Origin: Flavobacterium gilvum
GTDB taxonomy: Bacteria > Bacteroidota > Bacteroidia > Flavobacteriales > Flavobacteriaceae
Reading direction: 5' to 3'
DNA length: 64,000 nt
NCBI RefSeq assembly: GCF_001761465.1
Contig: NZ_CP017479.1
Coordinates: 1,798,001-1,862,000, forward strand
Below, piece after piece: positions 26,235 through 35,725 of the stretch. A program made the position numbers and the translations under genes. The notes beneath the pieces were generated by a model that saw only the letters and a program-made list of their open reading frames with translations, did not search any database and was not told the DNA's origin. How positions within the stretch are numbered: position 1 is the stretch's first letter; every line of letters begins with the position of its first letter.

Positions 26235-26648
26235 TTATTTTTTTACTAATGAGGCGATAGTAATGCCTTGCATTGCTTTCAAAGTTTCATCTCGAATAGC
26301 GACCAATCCGTGTCGTAGATGGCATTCCGCTTCGTTTTGGCAATCGGTGCAACGCTCATAAAAATTTAATGAAGCACAAGGAAGTAATGCGATTGCTCCG
26401 TCAAATAATCGGTGAATATCGGCCAAAGTAATGGTTTCTTTGTCTTTTAAAAGGTAATATCCGCCGTATTTTCCCTGTTTACTACCTACAAAATGGCCTC
26501 TTTTTAAATCCAAAAGTATTTGTTCCAAAAACTTTTTTGGAATATTGGCTCCTTCCGCAATTTCAATAGTTCTTGAAATATGGTTTTCATCTTGCTGAGC
26601 TAGATAAAGAAGTGCTTTAAGAGCGTATTTGGTTTTGTGTGAAAGCAT
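26235..26648 (-). CDS. Rrf2-family transcriptional regulator
   Basis: The 137-residue protein has the Rrf2 winged-helix domain (MLSHKTKYALKALLYLA; ISRTIEIAEGANIPKKFLEQILLDL; GGYYL) and a cysteine cluster C-x9-C-x2-C-x5-C (about 102-121), the kind of arrangement that binds an Fe-S cluster in IscR/NsrR-type members. CymR-type relatives control sulfur assimilation. It sits just upstream of the leader ORF and TonB/Pst cluster and probably regulates it. The ligand or cluster is unproven. Confidence 0.88.
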   Translation of the reverse strand: MLSHKTKYALKALLYLAQQDENHISRTIEIAEGANIPKKFLEQILLDLKRGHFVGSKQGKYGGYYLLKDKETITLADIHRLFDGAIALLPCASLNFYERCTDCQNEAECHLRHGLVAIRDETLKAMQGITIASLVKK

Positions 26649-26914
26649 TTGGGCAATTAATTTTTTATAATGATATAAAATTAGATAAATTCTTTTATGG
26701 AATGAATTTTCGATTCAAATATAGACTTTTTTTTAATTTTTTTTTAAAATTTTTCGCCTGCAAAATAATGTTGTTTTTTTTGGGGTTCAAGTGGGACAAT
26801 TTCTTGTTTATTTGTAAATATGATTCTTACAAAGCCACGAAGACGCAAAGAAATCGGTTCTAAACATTGAGCTTTTGCGAGAAGAAATCTAACTTGTGAA
26901 TTTGTGGTTAATTT
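26649..26914. other. Spacer with one CGCAAAG repeat
   Basis: No gene is seen in this region between Rrf2 and the TPM gene. A single repeat half, CCACGAAGACGCAAAGAAA (about 26835-26853), lies in the middle. Confidence 0.5.
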
Positions 26915-26943
26915 CAAAAAAGAGAGTCCTTACCGAACTCTCT
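26915..26943 (-). terminator. Intrinsic terminator of the LemA/TPM operon
   Basis: On the minus strand AGAGAGT/ACTCTCT forms a stem followed by a T-run, 15 bases past the stop codon of the TPM protein. Confidence 0.8.
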
Positions 26944-26958
26944 TTCTAAATTATACTT

Positions 26959-27795
26959 TTACCAACTTCCGCTGGAGCCTCCACCGGAGAATCCGCCACC
27001 GCCAAAGCCGCCACCGAAACCTCCGCCGCCAAAGCCACCTCCAGATGAACCTCCGAAGCCTCCTCCACCGCCACCGAAACCTCTTCCGAGATTGCTTAGG
27101 ATAATTACGTCGAGTAGGCTAGGGCCTCCGCCTCCGCCTCGGTTACCGGAATTGCCACCGCCTGAATTTCGGTTTTTGGAAAATAAAAACAAAATGATGA
27201 GAACAATGATAATGAATGGAAAAAGCGGAAATTCTTTTTCTCTGTGTTGTTGTTTGCGTTCTCCTTTGTATTTGCCTTTGAAAACATCAAATAGCGCATC
27301 GGTTCCTTTGTCTAGACCACGATAATAACTTCCGGCTTTGAATTCGGGAATAATAATATTTCTAATTATTTCTCCACCAATTCCGGCGGTTAATCTGTCT
27401 TCGAGACCATAACCAGGATTGATGGCTATTTTGTGTTCGTTTTTGGCCAAAAGTATTATAACACCATTATCGTCTTTTTGAGTTCCTCCAACTCCCCATT
27501 TTTGCCCCCAATTGGTAGCGAGAATATTAACGTTTTCGTTCTTGAGGCTTTCGATAGTAATTACTACAATTTGGGTTGTTGTCGAATCCGAATATTTAAT
27601 GAGTTTTTCTTCGAGTTGGGCTTTTTCCTCTGGACTCAAAAGATTGGCATAATCATAAACGGAAGTTTGTAAACTCGGTTTTTCTGGAATTGTAAATTGA
27701 GAGAAGACACAATTGCTTGAAAAAAGTACAATCAGTAAGAATGCTAATTGAAAAATCCCGTTGGAATTTAATTTTTTTAATGTTGGAATTTTCAT
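26959..27795 (-). CDS. TPM-domain membrane protein with glycine-rich tail
   Basis: The 278-residue protein has a signal peptide (to about 32, NCVFSQ), a TPM domain (about 40-180, with YDYANLLSPEEKAQLE and NPGYGLEDRL), one membrane span (about 194-209) and a C-terminal tail of about 60 residues made almost wholly of glycine, serine and phenylalanine. It is the YgcG-like family, located in the cell envelope with unknown biochemical role. It is 3 bases after the next TPM gene, and LemA is upstream; this trio is common in Bacteroidetes. Confidence 0.88.
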   Translation of the reverse strand: MKIPTLKKLNSNGIFQLAFLLIVLFSSNCVFSQFTIPEKPSLQTSVYDYANLLSPEEKAQLEEKLIKYSDSTTTQIVVITIESLKNENVNILATNWGQKWGVGGTQKDDNGVIILLAKNEHKIAINPGYGLEDRLTAGIGGEIIRNIIIPEFKAGSYYRGLDKGTDALFDVFKGKYKGERKQQHREKEFPLFPFIIIVLIILFLFSKNRNSGGGNSGNRGGGGGPSLLDVIILSNLGRGFGGGGGGFGGSSGGGFGGGGFGGGFGGGGFSGGGSSGSW

Positions 27796-27798
27796 TGG

Positions 27799-28236
27799 TT
27801 ATCCTTTTGATATTTCGTTTGACAATTCATTGGTGTCTCCTTCCTGCCAAGGAAAATATTTTTTTAATTCATTTCCAGCTTTTAAAATGCCATCAATTAA
27901 TCCTTGTTTAAAATTTCCTTGTTTGAATTGGGCTACCATGGCATCTCTAGTGCTATCCCAAAAATCAGTTACGACAACATCGTTGATGCCCTTGTCCCCG
28001 CAAATAGCAAAGGTTTTGTCCTCTACTGCCAAATAGATTAAAACACCATTTTTCAATTCGGTTTCATTCATTTTCAATTCATGGAAAACTTCTTTGGCAC
28101 GTTCGTAAGGAACCAAGGACGTTGTTTTTTCGATATGAACTCGAATCTCGCCCGAAGTGTTTTTCTCGGCTACGCGAATAGCTTCAACAATTTCTTGCTC
28201 GTCTTCTTGGCTTAAAAAATGTTCTACTTTTGACAT
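27799..28236 (-). CDS. TPM-domain protein, cytosolic form
   Basis: The 145-residue protein consists of a single TPM domain (FLSQEDEQEIVEAIRVAEKNTSGEIRVHIE; VLIYLAVEDKTFAICGDKGI) without signal peptide or membrane span. It is in an operon with LemA upstream and a second TPM gene immediately downstream. Confidence 0.88.
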   Translation of the reverse strand: MSKVEHFLSQEDEQEIVEAIRVAEKNTSGEIRVHIEKTTSLVPYERAKEVFHELKMNETELKNGVLIYLAVEDKTFAICGDKGINDVVVTDFWDSTRDAMVAQFKQGNFKQGLIDGILKAGNELKKYFPWQEGDTNELSNEISKG

Positions 28237-28262
28237 TTGGATTGATGATTTTTGAATGGAGA

Positions 28263-28330
28263 TTAACGATTTTTGATTTTATTTTGAAATACTTCGTCAG
28301 TTCGCTTTCGCTCGTGTCAAAAATCGTTAA
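28263..28330. repeat. Inverted repeat between lemA and TPM gene
   Basis: TTAACGATTTTTGA (28263-28276) is repeated exactly inverted at 28317-28330, enclosing a TTCGTCAGTTCGCTTTCGCTCG segment that resembles sequences at 45125 and 51462. It may be a dispersed repeat or an intra-operon hairpin. Confidence 0.6.
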
Positions 28331-28350
28331 CCAAAAATTTTAAATCGTTC

Positions 28351-28938
28351 TTAGAATTTTACTTCAGCAGGTTTGTCTGCGCCAGCTACTGCTTCGAAAT
28401 AAGGCTTTTCTTTAAGGCCATATATTCCTGCCAAGATATTTCTTGGGAAAGTGTTAATATTATTGTTATAAGGCTTGACCGCTTCATTAAAACGAGTTCT
28501 AGCTGTCAAAATTTGATTTTCGGTACTGGCTAGTTCATCTTGTAATTTCATAAAGCTTGCATCAGCTTTCAGGTTTGGATATTGCTCAACACTAACCAAT
28601 AATTTTGATAAAGAAGAAGAAACTCCTGATTGTGCAGAATTGAATGCAGCTAGTTGTTCTGGAGTGACGTTTTTTGGGTCAATTGTTATTGCAGTAGCTT
28701 TGGCACGAGCTTCGATTACAGCTGTTAAAGTACTTTTTTCATGTTCAGCATACCCTTTTACGGTGTTTACTAAATTTGGGATAAGATCATTTCTTCTTTG
28801 ATAAGAAGTGTTAACATTTCCCCAGCTTTCTTTCACGTCTTGTTCAAGTGTCACTGCGTTATTATAAATTCCAGAAGCCCAGCTGTAAATTCCAATGATT
28901 ACTACTGCTACTATAATCCAAGGCAAAAATCTTTTCAT
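28351..28938 (-). CDS. lemA: LemA family protein
   Basis: The 195-residue protein has an N-terminal membrane anchor (about 5-24) and the LemA helical domain (YNNAVTLEQDVKESWGNVNTSYQRRNDLIPNLVNTVKGYAEHE). Its role is poorly defined; it is generally linked to TPM genes as here. Confidence 0.92.
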   Translation of the reverse strand: MKRFLPWIIVAVVIIGIYSWASGIYNNAVTLEQDVKESWGNVNTSYQRRNDLIPNLVNTVKGYAEHEKSTLTAVIEARAKATAITIDPKNVTPEQLAAFNSAQSGVSSSLSKLLVSVEQYPNLKADASFMKLQDELASTENQILTARTRFNEAVKPYNNNINTFPRNILAGIYGLKEKPYFEAVAGADKPAEVKF

Positions 28939-29033
28939 GTTTGTCTAATTTTAAGTTTAATATTTAATTGTTTTATTTGTTATTTAATGATTAGTGAAAT
29001 TGTCATTACAATTGATTTTTGACATTGATATTG

Positions 29034-29366
29034 TCAAAGCTCATTTTTAATATTGGTCAATTGCAATTTTATGGCTTCTAGTTTACTGATGATTTCATAT
29101 TTGTCCATTGTTTTCTTTTGTCCTTCTTTCAAATGGATTTTGGCTCCTTCCAAAGTAAATCCTCTTTCTTTGACCAAATGATAGATAAGCTGAAGGTTTT
29201 TTACATCTTCGGGCGTGAACATTCGGTTTCCTTTGGCGTTTTTCTTTGGCTTCAGGATGTCAAATTCGCTGTCCCAAAAACGAATCAGGGATGCATTAAC
29301 ATTAAACGCCTTGGCCACTTCGCCTATGCTGTAATATCTTTTATCTGCTGATAATTCTATGTGCAT
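29034..29366 (-). CDS. MerR-family transcriptional regulator
   Basis: The 110-residue protein has the MerR winged helix-turn-helix (YYSIGEVAKAFNVNASLIRFWDSEFDILKPKKNAKGNR) and a short dimerisation helix, but no C-terminal effector domain. The target is unknown. It lies between M23 peptidase and lemA in the same direction. Confidence 0.9.
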   Translation of the reverse strand: MHIELSADKRYYSIGEVAKAFNVNASLIRFWDSEFDILKPKKNAKGNRMFTPEDVKNLQLIYHLVKERGFTLEGAKIHLKEGQKKTMDKYEIISKLEAIKLQLTNIKNEL

Positions 29367-29455
29367 GTTTTCTCTTGAATGTTTTTTAAAATGTATTTAT
29401 CTTTTCTTTTTCGTTCAGACTGAAATCTGAAAACTGAAATCTGCTGACTGGAATA

Positions 29456-30433
29456 TTAATCCAAAGACTGATTCTCTTGGTTCGCAATCTTAGAAATAGC
29501 AACGTATTCTACTGCCGAAATATTGCCATAATAAAAATTGAGAGGATTAACCACTTTTCCGTTTTTGTGTACTTCATAATGTAAATGTGGCGCTTCTGAA
29601 CGTCCTGTGCTACCTACATAACCAATGATATCGCCTCTTTTGACTGATTTCCCGGGTCGGCAATTGTATTTACTCAAATGAGCATAAAGCGTTTCGTAAC
29701 CGTAACCGTGCCTGATAACGACGTGATTCCCGTATCCCGAAGCGGTATTGTCTGCTCTTTCTACAACTCCGTCACCGGTGGCGTAGATTGGTGTTCCCGA
29801 TTTGGCCGTAAAATCCATTCCTTCATGCATTTTTTTTGCTTTGGTAAAAGGATCGGTTCGGTAACCAAAACCTGAGGCCATTCGTTTCAAATTTTCATTT
29901 TTTACAGGCTGTATCGCTGGAATTGCCGAAAGAAGTTGGCTTTTGGCTTTGGCGAGTTTTACAATTTCATCCAGTGATTTGGATTGAATAGCTAGTTCCT
30001 TGCTCAAAGCGTCTACTCTTTCAGTAGTATTGATTACCAATGTTGAATTGTCATATCCCTGCAAAGCAGCGTAACGATTTTTTTTTGAGTAACCCGATTT
30101 ACGTTCATCTATAGGAATGGCAGCAGTGTTAAAATAAACACGGTATAAATTATTGTCCCGATCTTCAAGATCTTCGATCACATCATCTATTTGATCCATT
30201 TTTTTGTTTAAAATGGCGTAATTCAATTTTAAATTTTCCACTTGTCTTTCCAATACGCGGTCTTTTGGTGTATCAAAATAAGGAGTGTTCAGTAAAACGA
30301 CAAAAGTCAAAAATCCAAACAATGCCGAGGCCAATAAAAACAGAACGACGTAACCAAATTTTTTTCTTTTTCTGGTTTTAATTTTCCGAAAGGCTAGATT
30401 TGCTGAATCGTAATAATATTTTACTTTCGCCAT
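29456..30433 (-). CDS. M23-family metallopeptidase
   Basis: The 325-residue protein has an N-terminal membrane span (about 26-47), a coiled coil (about 60-105) and a C-terminal peptidase M23 domain with zinc ligands HEGMD and HLHYEV. It is expected to cut peptidoglycan cross-links in the periplasm. It is divergent from alaS, sharing the 209-base spacer. Confidence 0.92.
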   Translation of the reverse strand: MAKVKYYYDSANLAFRKIKTRKRKKFGYVVLFLLASALFGFLTFVVLLNTPYFDTPKDRVLERQVENLKLNYAILNKKMDQIDDVIEDLEDRDNNLYRVYFNTAAIPIDERKSGYSKKNRYAALQGYDNSTLVINTTERVDALSKELAIQSKSLDEIVKLAKAKSQLLSAIPAIQPVKNENLKRMASGFGYRTDPFTKAKKMHEGMDFTAKSGTPIYATGDGVVERADNTASGYGNHVVIRHGYGYETLYAHLSKYNCRPGKSVKRGDIIGYVGSTGRSEAPHLHYEVHKNGKVVNPLNFYYGNISAVEYVAISKIANQENQSLD

Positions 30434-30455
30434 ATTTTAAAATACCCTATTTTTG
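30425..30455 (+). promoter_or_regulatory. alaS promoter
   Basis: TTTC (30425-30428), a 19-base spacer and TATTTTTG (30448-30455) match the Bacteroidetes consensus with one mismatch. The start site would leave a leader of about 180 bases. Confidence 0.6.
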
Positions 30456-30536
30456 CAAATTAGTTAAGGATAAGTCGAACAAATTTAATAAATGTTTCAG
30501 TTGTTCTTCTATTTTTTTAATAATAAATAATTTAGG

Positions 30537-30634
30537 TAATTGGGTCAATTAGATAATTAGATAATTTTTAATTGTCTAATTGTCACATTTTCAAATTGTC
30601 TAATTATCACATTTTCTAATTATCACATTTTTTA
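30537..30634. repeat. TAATTATCACATTTT tandem repeats
   Basis: Several imperfect copies of TCTAATTATCACATTTT follow one another in the alaS leader; related words occur at 59029. They may be slippage-prone repeats; no regulatory role is evident. Confidence 0.6.
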
Positions 30635-30642
30635 ATTTAAAT

Positions 30643-33273
30643 ATGAAATCACAAGACATACGTAAACAATTTTTAGATTTTTTTGAAAGTAAAGGGCATT
30701 TAATTGTTCCATCGGCTCCGATTGTTCTTAAGGATGATCCAACCTTGATGTTTAACAACTCGGGAATGGCGCAGTTTAAAGAATATTTTCTTGGCCTTGG
30801 AACTCCAAAAAGCAACAGAATTGCCGATACGCAAAAATGTCTTCGTGTTTCTGGAAAGCATAATGACCTTGAGGAAGTGGGGATTGATACGTATCACCAC
30901 ACGATGTTTGAGATGCTGGGGAACTGGTCTTTTGGCGATTATTTCAAGAAAGAAGCCATTCACTGGGCGTGGGAATTGTTGACTGAAGTTTATAAAATCC
31001 CGAAAAATATTCTGTATGTTTCTGTTTTTGAGGGAAATGCTGAAGAAAATGTGCCTTTTGACCAGGAAGCTTGGGATATTTGGAAAACATTGATTGACGA
31101 AGACCGAATTATTCTTGGAAACAAAAAAGATAATTTCTGGGAAATGGGAGATCAAGGACCGTGTGGGCCGTGTTCTGAAATTCACGTTGATATTCGTTCT
31201 GCTGAAGAAAAAGCTTTGGTTTCTGGTAAATCTTTAGTCAATGCCGATCACCCGCACGTGGTGGAGATTTGGAACAATGTATTTATGGAATTCAACCGTA
31301 AAGCTGATGGTTCGCTAGAGAAATTGCCTGCGCAGCACGTGGATACAGGGATGGGATTTGAACGTCTTTGTATGGTTTTGCAAGGTGTTCAGTCGAATTA
31401 TGATACCGATGTTTTTACTCCGCTAATCAGAGAAATTGAAACGATTACCGGAACTAAATATACAATTAAGGCCAAAAATGAGGCCGAGGAAAAAGTAAAT
31501 ATTGCGATTCGTGTAATTGCAGATCACGTTCGTGCGGTGGCTTTTGCCATTGCCGATGGTCAATTGCCATCAAATACGGGAGCTGGTTACGTAATTCGAA
31601 GAATTTTGCGTCGTGCGATTCGTTACGGTTTTACCTTTTTGAATACCAAAGAGCCTTTTATATACCGATTGGTAGAAACGTTGAGCGCACAAATGAGCGG
31701 TTCTTTCCCTGAAATTCGTTCACAAAAAGCGTTATGTTCGAATGTAATTCGTGAGGAAGAAAGTTCTTTCTTGAGAACTCTTGATCAGGGATTGGTGTTG
31801 CTCGATGCTGTGATTGCAAATCAATCAGGTAAAATAATCGATGGTAAAAAAGCATTTGAATTGTATGATACTTATGGTTTCCCTATTGATTTAACGGCTT
31901 TGATTCTGTCTGAAAAAGGATTGCAATTGGACGAAAAAGGTTTTCAGGAACAATTGCAGTTGCAAAAGGAACGTTCTCGCGCTGCTTCTAAAGTTACAGC
32001 CGGAGACTGGAATGTTTTGGTTGAAGATGATGTTCAGGAATTTGTGGGTTACGACCGATTGAAACACAATGTGAAAATCACCAAATACCGTAGAGTGGAC
32101 AGTGTGAAAGACGGTGAAATTTACCAGTTGGTTTTTAATGCTACGCCTTTTTATGGAGAAAGTGGTGGACAAACTGGAGATAAAGGATATTTGGAAGCCC
32201 AAAACGGTGATATTATCTATATTATCGATACCAAAAAAGAAAACAACCAAACGGTACATCTTGCCAAATCACTTCCTGATAATTTAACTGAAAGTTTTAC
32301 GGCTGTTGTTGATGAAAAACAAAGAGCAAAAACATCAGCAAATCACTCGGCAACGCATTTGTTGCACCAAGGATTGCGAAAAATATTGGGAACGCATATT
32401 GAGCAAAAAGGATCGATGGTTCGAAATGCTTCGTTGCGTTTTGACTTTTCTCATTTTTCTAAAGTAACGGATGATGAACTTAAAGAAGTTGAGGATTTCG
32501 TGAATGCAAGAATCCGCGAGAGTTTGCCTTTGATTGAGAAAAGAGCTATTTCTAAGGATCAAGCTTTGGAAGAAGGTGCAATTGCTTTGTTTGGTGAGAA
32601 ATATGGTGATTTGGTTCGAATGATTAAATTCGGTGATTCGGTGGAATTGTGCGGAGGAACTCACGTTCCAAATACAAGTGATATCTGGCATTTCAAAATT
32701 ACTTCGGAAGGGGCTGTTGCAGCCGGAATCCGTCGTATTGAAGCTATTACGAGTGAAGCGGCCAAAGAATTTTTTGAATCGCAATTGCTTTCGTTTTATG
32801 AAATTAAAGAAGTGTTGAAAAACGCAACGGATCCTGTAAAAGCTATTCAGGCGATGCAAGACGAAAATACTTCTCTTAAAAAACAATTGGAAGTTTTATT
32901 GAAAGATAAGGCTAAAAACATGAAAGGGGAGTTAGCAAAAGAATTACAGGAAATTAACGGAATTCAGTTCCTTGCCAAACAAGTTGATTTGAGTCCGGAA
33001 GGAGCCAAAGACTTAGCTTATGATTTGGGAACTTTGGGAACAAATGTATTCTTGGTATTGGCAACCGCCGATGGAGGAAAACCAATGTTGTCTTGTTATA
33101 TCTCCAAAGAATTAGTTGCAGACAAAAAACTAAACGCGGGCCAAGTGGTGCGTGAATTAGGGAAATACATCCAAGGTGGAGGAGGAGGGCAGCCTTTCTT
33201 TGCTACCGCAGGAGGTAAAAATGCTGATGGAATTGCTGAGGCTTTGGAAAAGGCGGTTGAGTTTGTGAAGTAG
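30643..33273 (+). CDS. alaS: Alanyl-tRNA synthetase
   Basis: The 876-residue protein has the class II catalytic domain ([39 protein letters not shown]), the editing domain with HSATHLLH and CGGTH zinc/hydrolytic motifs, and a C-terminal DHHA1-type domain ending [14 protein letters not shown]. Full length and intact. Confidence 0.98.
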   Translation: MKSQDIRKQFLDFFESKGHLIVPSAPIVLKDDPTLMFNNSGMAQFKEYFLGLGTPKSNRIADTQKCLRVSGKHNDLEEVGIDTYHHTMFEMLGNWSFGDYFKKEAIHWAWELLTEVYKIPKNILYVSVFEGNAEENVPFDQEAWDIWKTLIDEDRIILGNKKDNFWEMGDQGPCGPCSEIHVDIRSAEEKALVSGKSLVNADHPHVVEIWNNVFMEFNRKADGSLEKLPAQHVDTGMGFERLCMVLQGVQSNYDTDVFTPLIREIETITGTKYTIKAKNEAEEKVNIAIRVIADHVRAVAFAIADGQLPSNTGAGYVIRRILRRAIRYGFTFLNTKEPFIYRLVETLSAQMSGSFPEIRSQKALCSNVIREEESSFLRTLDQGLVLLDAVIANQSGKIIDGKKAFELYDTYGFPIDLTALILSEKGLQLDEKGFQEQLQLQKERSRAASKVTAGDWNVLVEDDVQEFVGYDRLKHNVKITKYRRVDSVKDGEIYQLVFNATPFYGESGGQTGDKGYLEAQNGDIIYIIDTKKENNQTVHLAKSLPDNLTESFTAVVDEKQRAKTSANHSATHLLHQGLRKILGTHIEQKGSMVRNASLRFDFSHFSKVTDDELKEVEDFVNARIRESLPLIEKRAISKDQALEEGAIALFGEKYGDLVRMIKFGDSVELCGGTHVPNTSDIWHFKITSEGAVAAGIRRIEAITSEAAKEFFESQLLSFYEIKEVLKNATDPVKAIQAMQDENTSLKKQLEVLLKDKAKNMKGELAKELQEINGIQFLAKQVDLSPEGAKDLAYDLGTLGTNVFLVLATADGGKPMLSCYISKELVADKKLNAGQVVRELGKYIQGGGGGQPFFATAGGKNADGIAEALEKAVEFVK

Positions 33274-33295
33274 TTCTCGCATAATTCATATTAAG

Positions 33296-33362
33296 TCTCG
33301 CAAAGACGCAGAGGCGCAAAGGTTTTGTTTGATAAATATTACTTTGTGTTTTGTGTTTTTGC
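33296..33362. repeat. CGCAAAG-type repeat
   Basis: CTCGCAAAGACGCAGAGGCGCAAAGG is followed by CTTTGTGTTTTGTGTTTTTGCGAGA, an imperfect inverted repeat ahead of the GxxExxY gene. Confidence 0.65.
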
Positions 33363-33395
33363 GAGATTTTTAGTATATTGTCTAGAAATAAAAAA

Positions 33396-33773
33396 ATGAC
33401 TGAAAACGAGATTTCTAGGATTATTGTTGATGTTTCTTATAAAATTCATACTAAGCTAGGGCCTGGATTATTGGAGTCGGTTTATGAAGCAATCCTTTAT
33501 TATGAATTGACTAAACGAGGCTTGAATATTGAAAGACAAAAGCCTTTACCAGTTATTTGGGATGATGTGTTTTTGGACATCGGTTTTAGAACTGATTTGA
33601 TAATTGAAGATAAAGTGATTGTAGAAATAAAATCGGTTGAACAGATTGCAAATGTACATCCCAAACAACTTTTAACTTATCTAAAAGTAACGGGGATGAA
33701 ATTAGGATTACTGATTAATTTCAATGAATCATTGATAAAAAATGGAATTACCAGAATCGTAAATAATCTTTAG
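33396..33773 (+). CDS. GxxExxY protein
   Basis: From ATG 33396 the product has 125 residues, beginning MTENEISRIIVDVSYKIH and containing the family motif GPGLLESVYE, then IEDKVIVEIKSVE, a PD-(D/E)xK-nuclease-like core. The frame is open 15 codons further upstream, but this ATG follows an A-run and matches the family's usual start. Function is unknown. It is flanked by CGCAAAG repeats. Confidence 0.9.
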   Translation: MTENEISRIIVDVSYKIHTKLGPGLLESVYEAILYYELTKRGLNIERQKPLPVIWDDVFLDIGFRTDLIIEDKVIVEIKSVEQIANVHPKQLLTYLKVTGMKLGLLINFNESLIKNGITRIVNNL

Positions 33774-33896
33774 CTTTTTTCTCTTTATTGTTTAAAGCAG
33801 TTTCTCAATAGGATTTTGTTAAATTTGTTTCTAGTAAAGGCGCAGACAATGTTATTAAGTTAAGCATTTCTCGATAAGTTTTTTCTAAATATGGAT

Positions 33897-33964
33897 CTCG
33901 CAAAGTCGCCAAGACGCAAAGTTTTACACTGAATTCTTTGCGACTCTGCGCCTTTGCGAGAAAG
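33897..33964. repeat. Long CGCAAAG inverted repeat
   Basis: TCTCGCAAAGTCGCCAAGAC on the left is answered by GCGACTCTGCGCCTTTGCGAGA on the right around a short AT-rich loop, a large near-palindrome. Confidence 0.75.
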
Positions 33965-34017
33965 AGTTTAATCAAAGACTTGGCTAGATATATAAAATTG
34001 GATTACAAATAAAAACA

Positions 34018-34968
34018 ATGAATTTCAGAACCAAAATAGCTATTCCCAAAAATCCCAACCCCATAAACTACAACTCCAAAATAGTTTCGTTGGGTTCTTG
34101 TTTTGCGGAAAATATGGGTGATAAATTTCAGTATTTTAAATTTCAAAGCGCAACCAATCCATTCGGAATTATTTTCAATCCGGTTTCAATTGAGAAGATT
34201 GTAGATAGAGTGATTAATTATGATTTATTTACTGAAGAAGATATTTTTTTTCACAACGAGCGATGGCATTGTTTTGAAGTGCATTCGGATTTAAGTCATT
34301 CTGATAAATCGAAATTATTTACAAATCTGAATCAAATTTTGGTGGAAACCAAAAAACAATTACAGGAAGCCTCCCATGTTATTATCACGTATGGGACTTC
34401 TTGGGCGTATCGAAATAGCGATAAAGACATCATAGTCGCAAATTGCCATAAAGTGCCGCAAAAACAGTTTACCAAAGAATTGCTTTCTGTTGCGACCATT
34501 GAGGAAAGTATCAAAAAAACAGTACAGCTCATTCAATCGATAAATCCAAAATGTAATTTCATTTTTACTGTTTCGCCTGTGCGCCATCTCAAAGACGGTT
34601 TTGTCGAAAATCAGGTTAGTAAAGCGCATTTAATTACATCGATTTTCGAAACAACAAACAATAAACAACAAACGATAAACTATTTTCCGAGCTACGAAAT
34701 CATGATGGATGAACTCCGTGATTATCGTTTTTATGCCGAAGATATGTTGCATCCAAATTCGGTTGCGATTGATTATATCTGGAAACGATTCAGGGAAGCC
34801 GCTATTTCAGAAACTGCTTATCCTACAATGGATGAAGTGGAAAGTATTCAAAAAGGATTGCAACACCGCCCTTTCAATCCTAATTCAGAAAGTCATCAAA
34901 AGTTTGAAGCTCATTTGAAGGAAAAAATAGCGAAATTAGCAGTTCAATATTCATTTATGAAATTTTAA
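34018..34968 (+). CDS. GSCFA domain protein
   Basis: The 316-residue protein shows the defining motif (VSLGSCFAENMGDKF) near residue 22 and conserved TSPVRHLKDGF- and SYEIMMDELRDYRFYAEDMLHPN-type segments. It resembles SGNH/GDSL-like hydrolases, so esterase activity is plausible but unproven. It is followed one base later by the DUF4230 gene. Confidence 0.93.
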   Translation: MNFRTKIAIPKNPNPINYNSKIVSLGSCFAENMGDKFQYFKFQSATNPFGIIFNPVSIEKIVDRVINYDLFTEEDIFFHNERWHCFEVHSDLSHSDKSKLFTNLNQILVETKKQLQEASHVIITYGTSWAYRNSDKDIIVANCHKVPQKQFTKELLSVATIEESIKKTVQLIQSINPKCNFIFTVSPVRHLKDGFVENQVSKAHLITSIFETTNNKQQTINYFPSYEIMMDELRDYRFYAEDMLHPNSVAIDYIWKRFREAAISETAYPTMDEVESIQKGLQHRPFNPNSESHQKFEAHLKEKIAKLAVQYSFMKF

Positions 34969-34969
34969 T

Positions 34970-35590
34970 ATGATAAAGAGAATAATCGTTGGAGCCGTAA
35001 TTGTTTTGGCAATTGTTTTGGCATTCAAATATTGTGAATTCAAAAAAGAAGATGATTCTTCATTAGATTATAATACCAATTTGATTCAACAACAAATAGT
35101 CAATGTTGGTAAATTGGTTGTTACAGAAGGGCATTTTTCAGAAGTGGTGACCTACAAAAACCAGCAAAAGTATATGATGGATATGCTTTCATTTGAGAAA
35201 AAAGCATTGGTAATTGTCAATGCTGATGTTAGTATTTCATATGATTTGCATCAAATGAAATATGAAGTAGACGAAGCCAATAAAACCATTACCATTATTA
35301 GTATTCCCAAAGAAGAAATAAAAATTAGCCCCGATATCAAGTTTTATGATGTCGAACAAAGTCAGATGAATCCGTTTACCGGGGATGATTATAACAAAAT
35401 TAATAAATCGGTAAAAGCCAATTTAGCTAAGAAAATTGAGAAATCTACCTTGAAATCCAATGCCCAAAACCGCTTGATAAGTGAACTTTCCAAGATTCTG
35501 ATTCTTACCAACACTATGGGTTGGAAACTGCAATACAATGGTAAAGAAATCTCAAACGAAAAAGAATTGCAACAGGATTTGAAGTTGTAA
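34970..35590 (+). CDS. DUF4230 domain protein
   Basis: The 206-residue protein has an N-terminal membrane span (about 4-20) and the DUF4230 domain (VGKLVVTEGHFSEVVTYKN; EKKALVIVNADVSISYDL). The start is one base after the upstream stop, so it is in an operon with the GSCFA gene. Function is unknown. Confidence 0.85.
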   Translation: MIKRIIVGAVIVLAIVLAFKYCEFKKEDDSSLDYNTNLIQQQIVNVGKLVVTEGHFSEVVTYKNQQKYMMDMLSFEKKALVIVNADVSISYDLHQMKYEVDEANKTITIISIPKEEIKISPDIKFYDVEQSQMNPFTGDDYNKINKSVKANLAKKIEKSTLKSNAQNRLISELSKILILTNTMGWKLQYNGKEISNEKELQQDLKL

Positions 35591-35642
35591 AAAGATTTAA
35601 CCGCGAATAGATATAGATAAGTGATTAATGTTTGAAGTTTTT

Positions 35643-35706
35643 TAAACGCAAGGAGCGCAAGGATAAGAAACCGCAAGGGACACAAAGCTTTGCGTCCTTG
35701 CGGTAA
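35643..35706. repeat. CGCAAGG-type inverted repeat
   Basis: ACCGCAAGGGACACAAAG pairs with CTTTGCGTCCTTGCGGT between the convergent DUF4230 and hydroxylase genes. Confidence 0.7.
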
Positions 35707-35725
35707 ATAATAAGTGTTAGTTTTT

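Noticed and set aside
26965..27145. Possible tandem repeat or CRISPR-like array
   Set aside because: The repetition is codon-level Gly/Ser/Phe coding for the tail of the TPM protein; there are no constant repeats and spacers.
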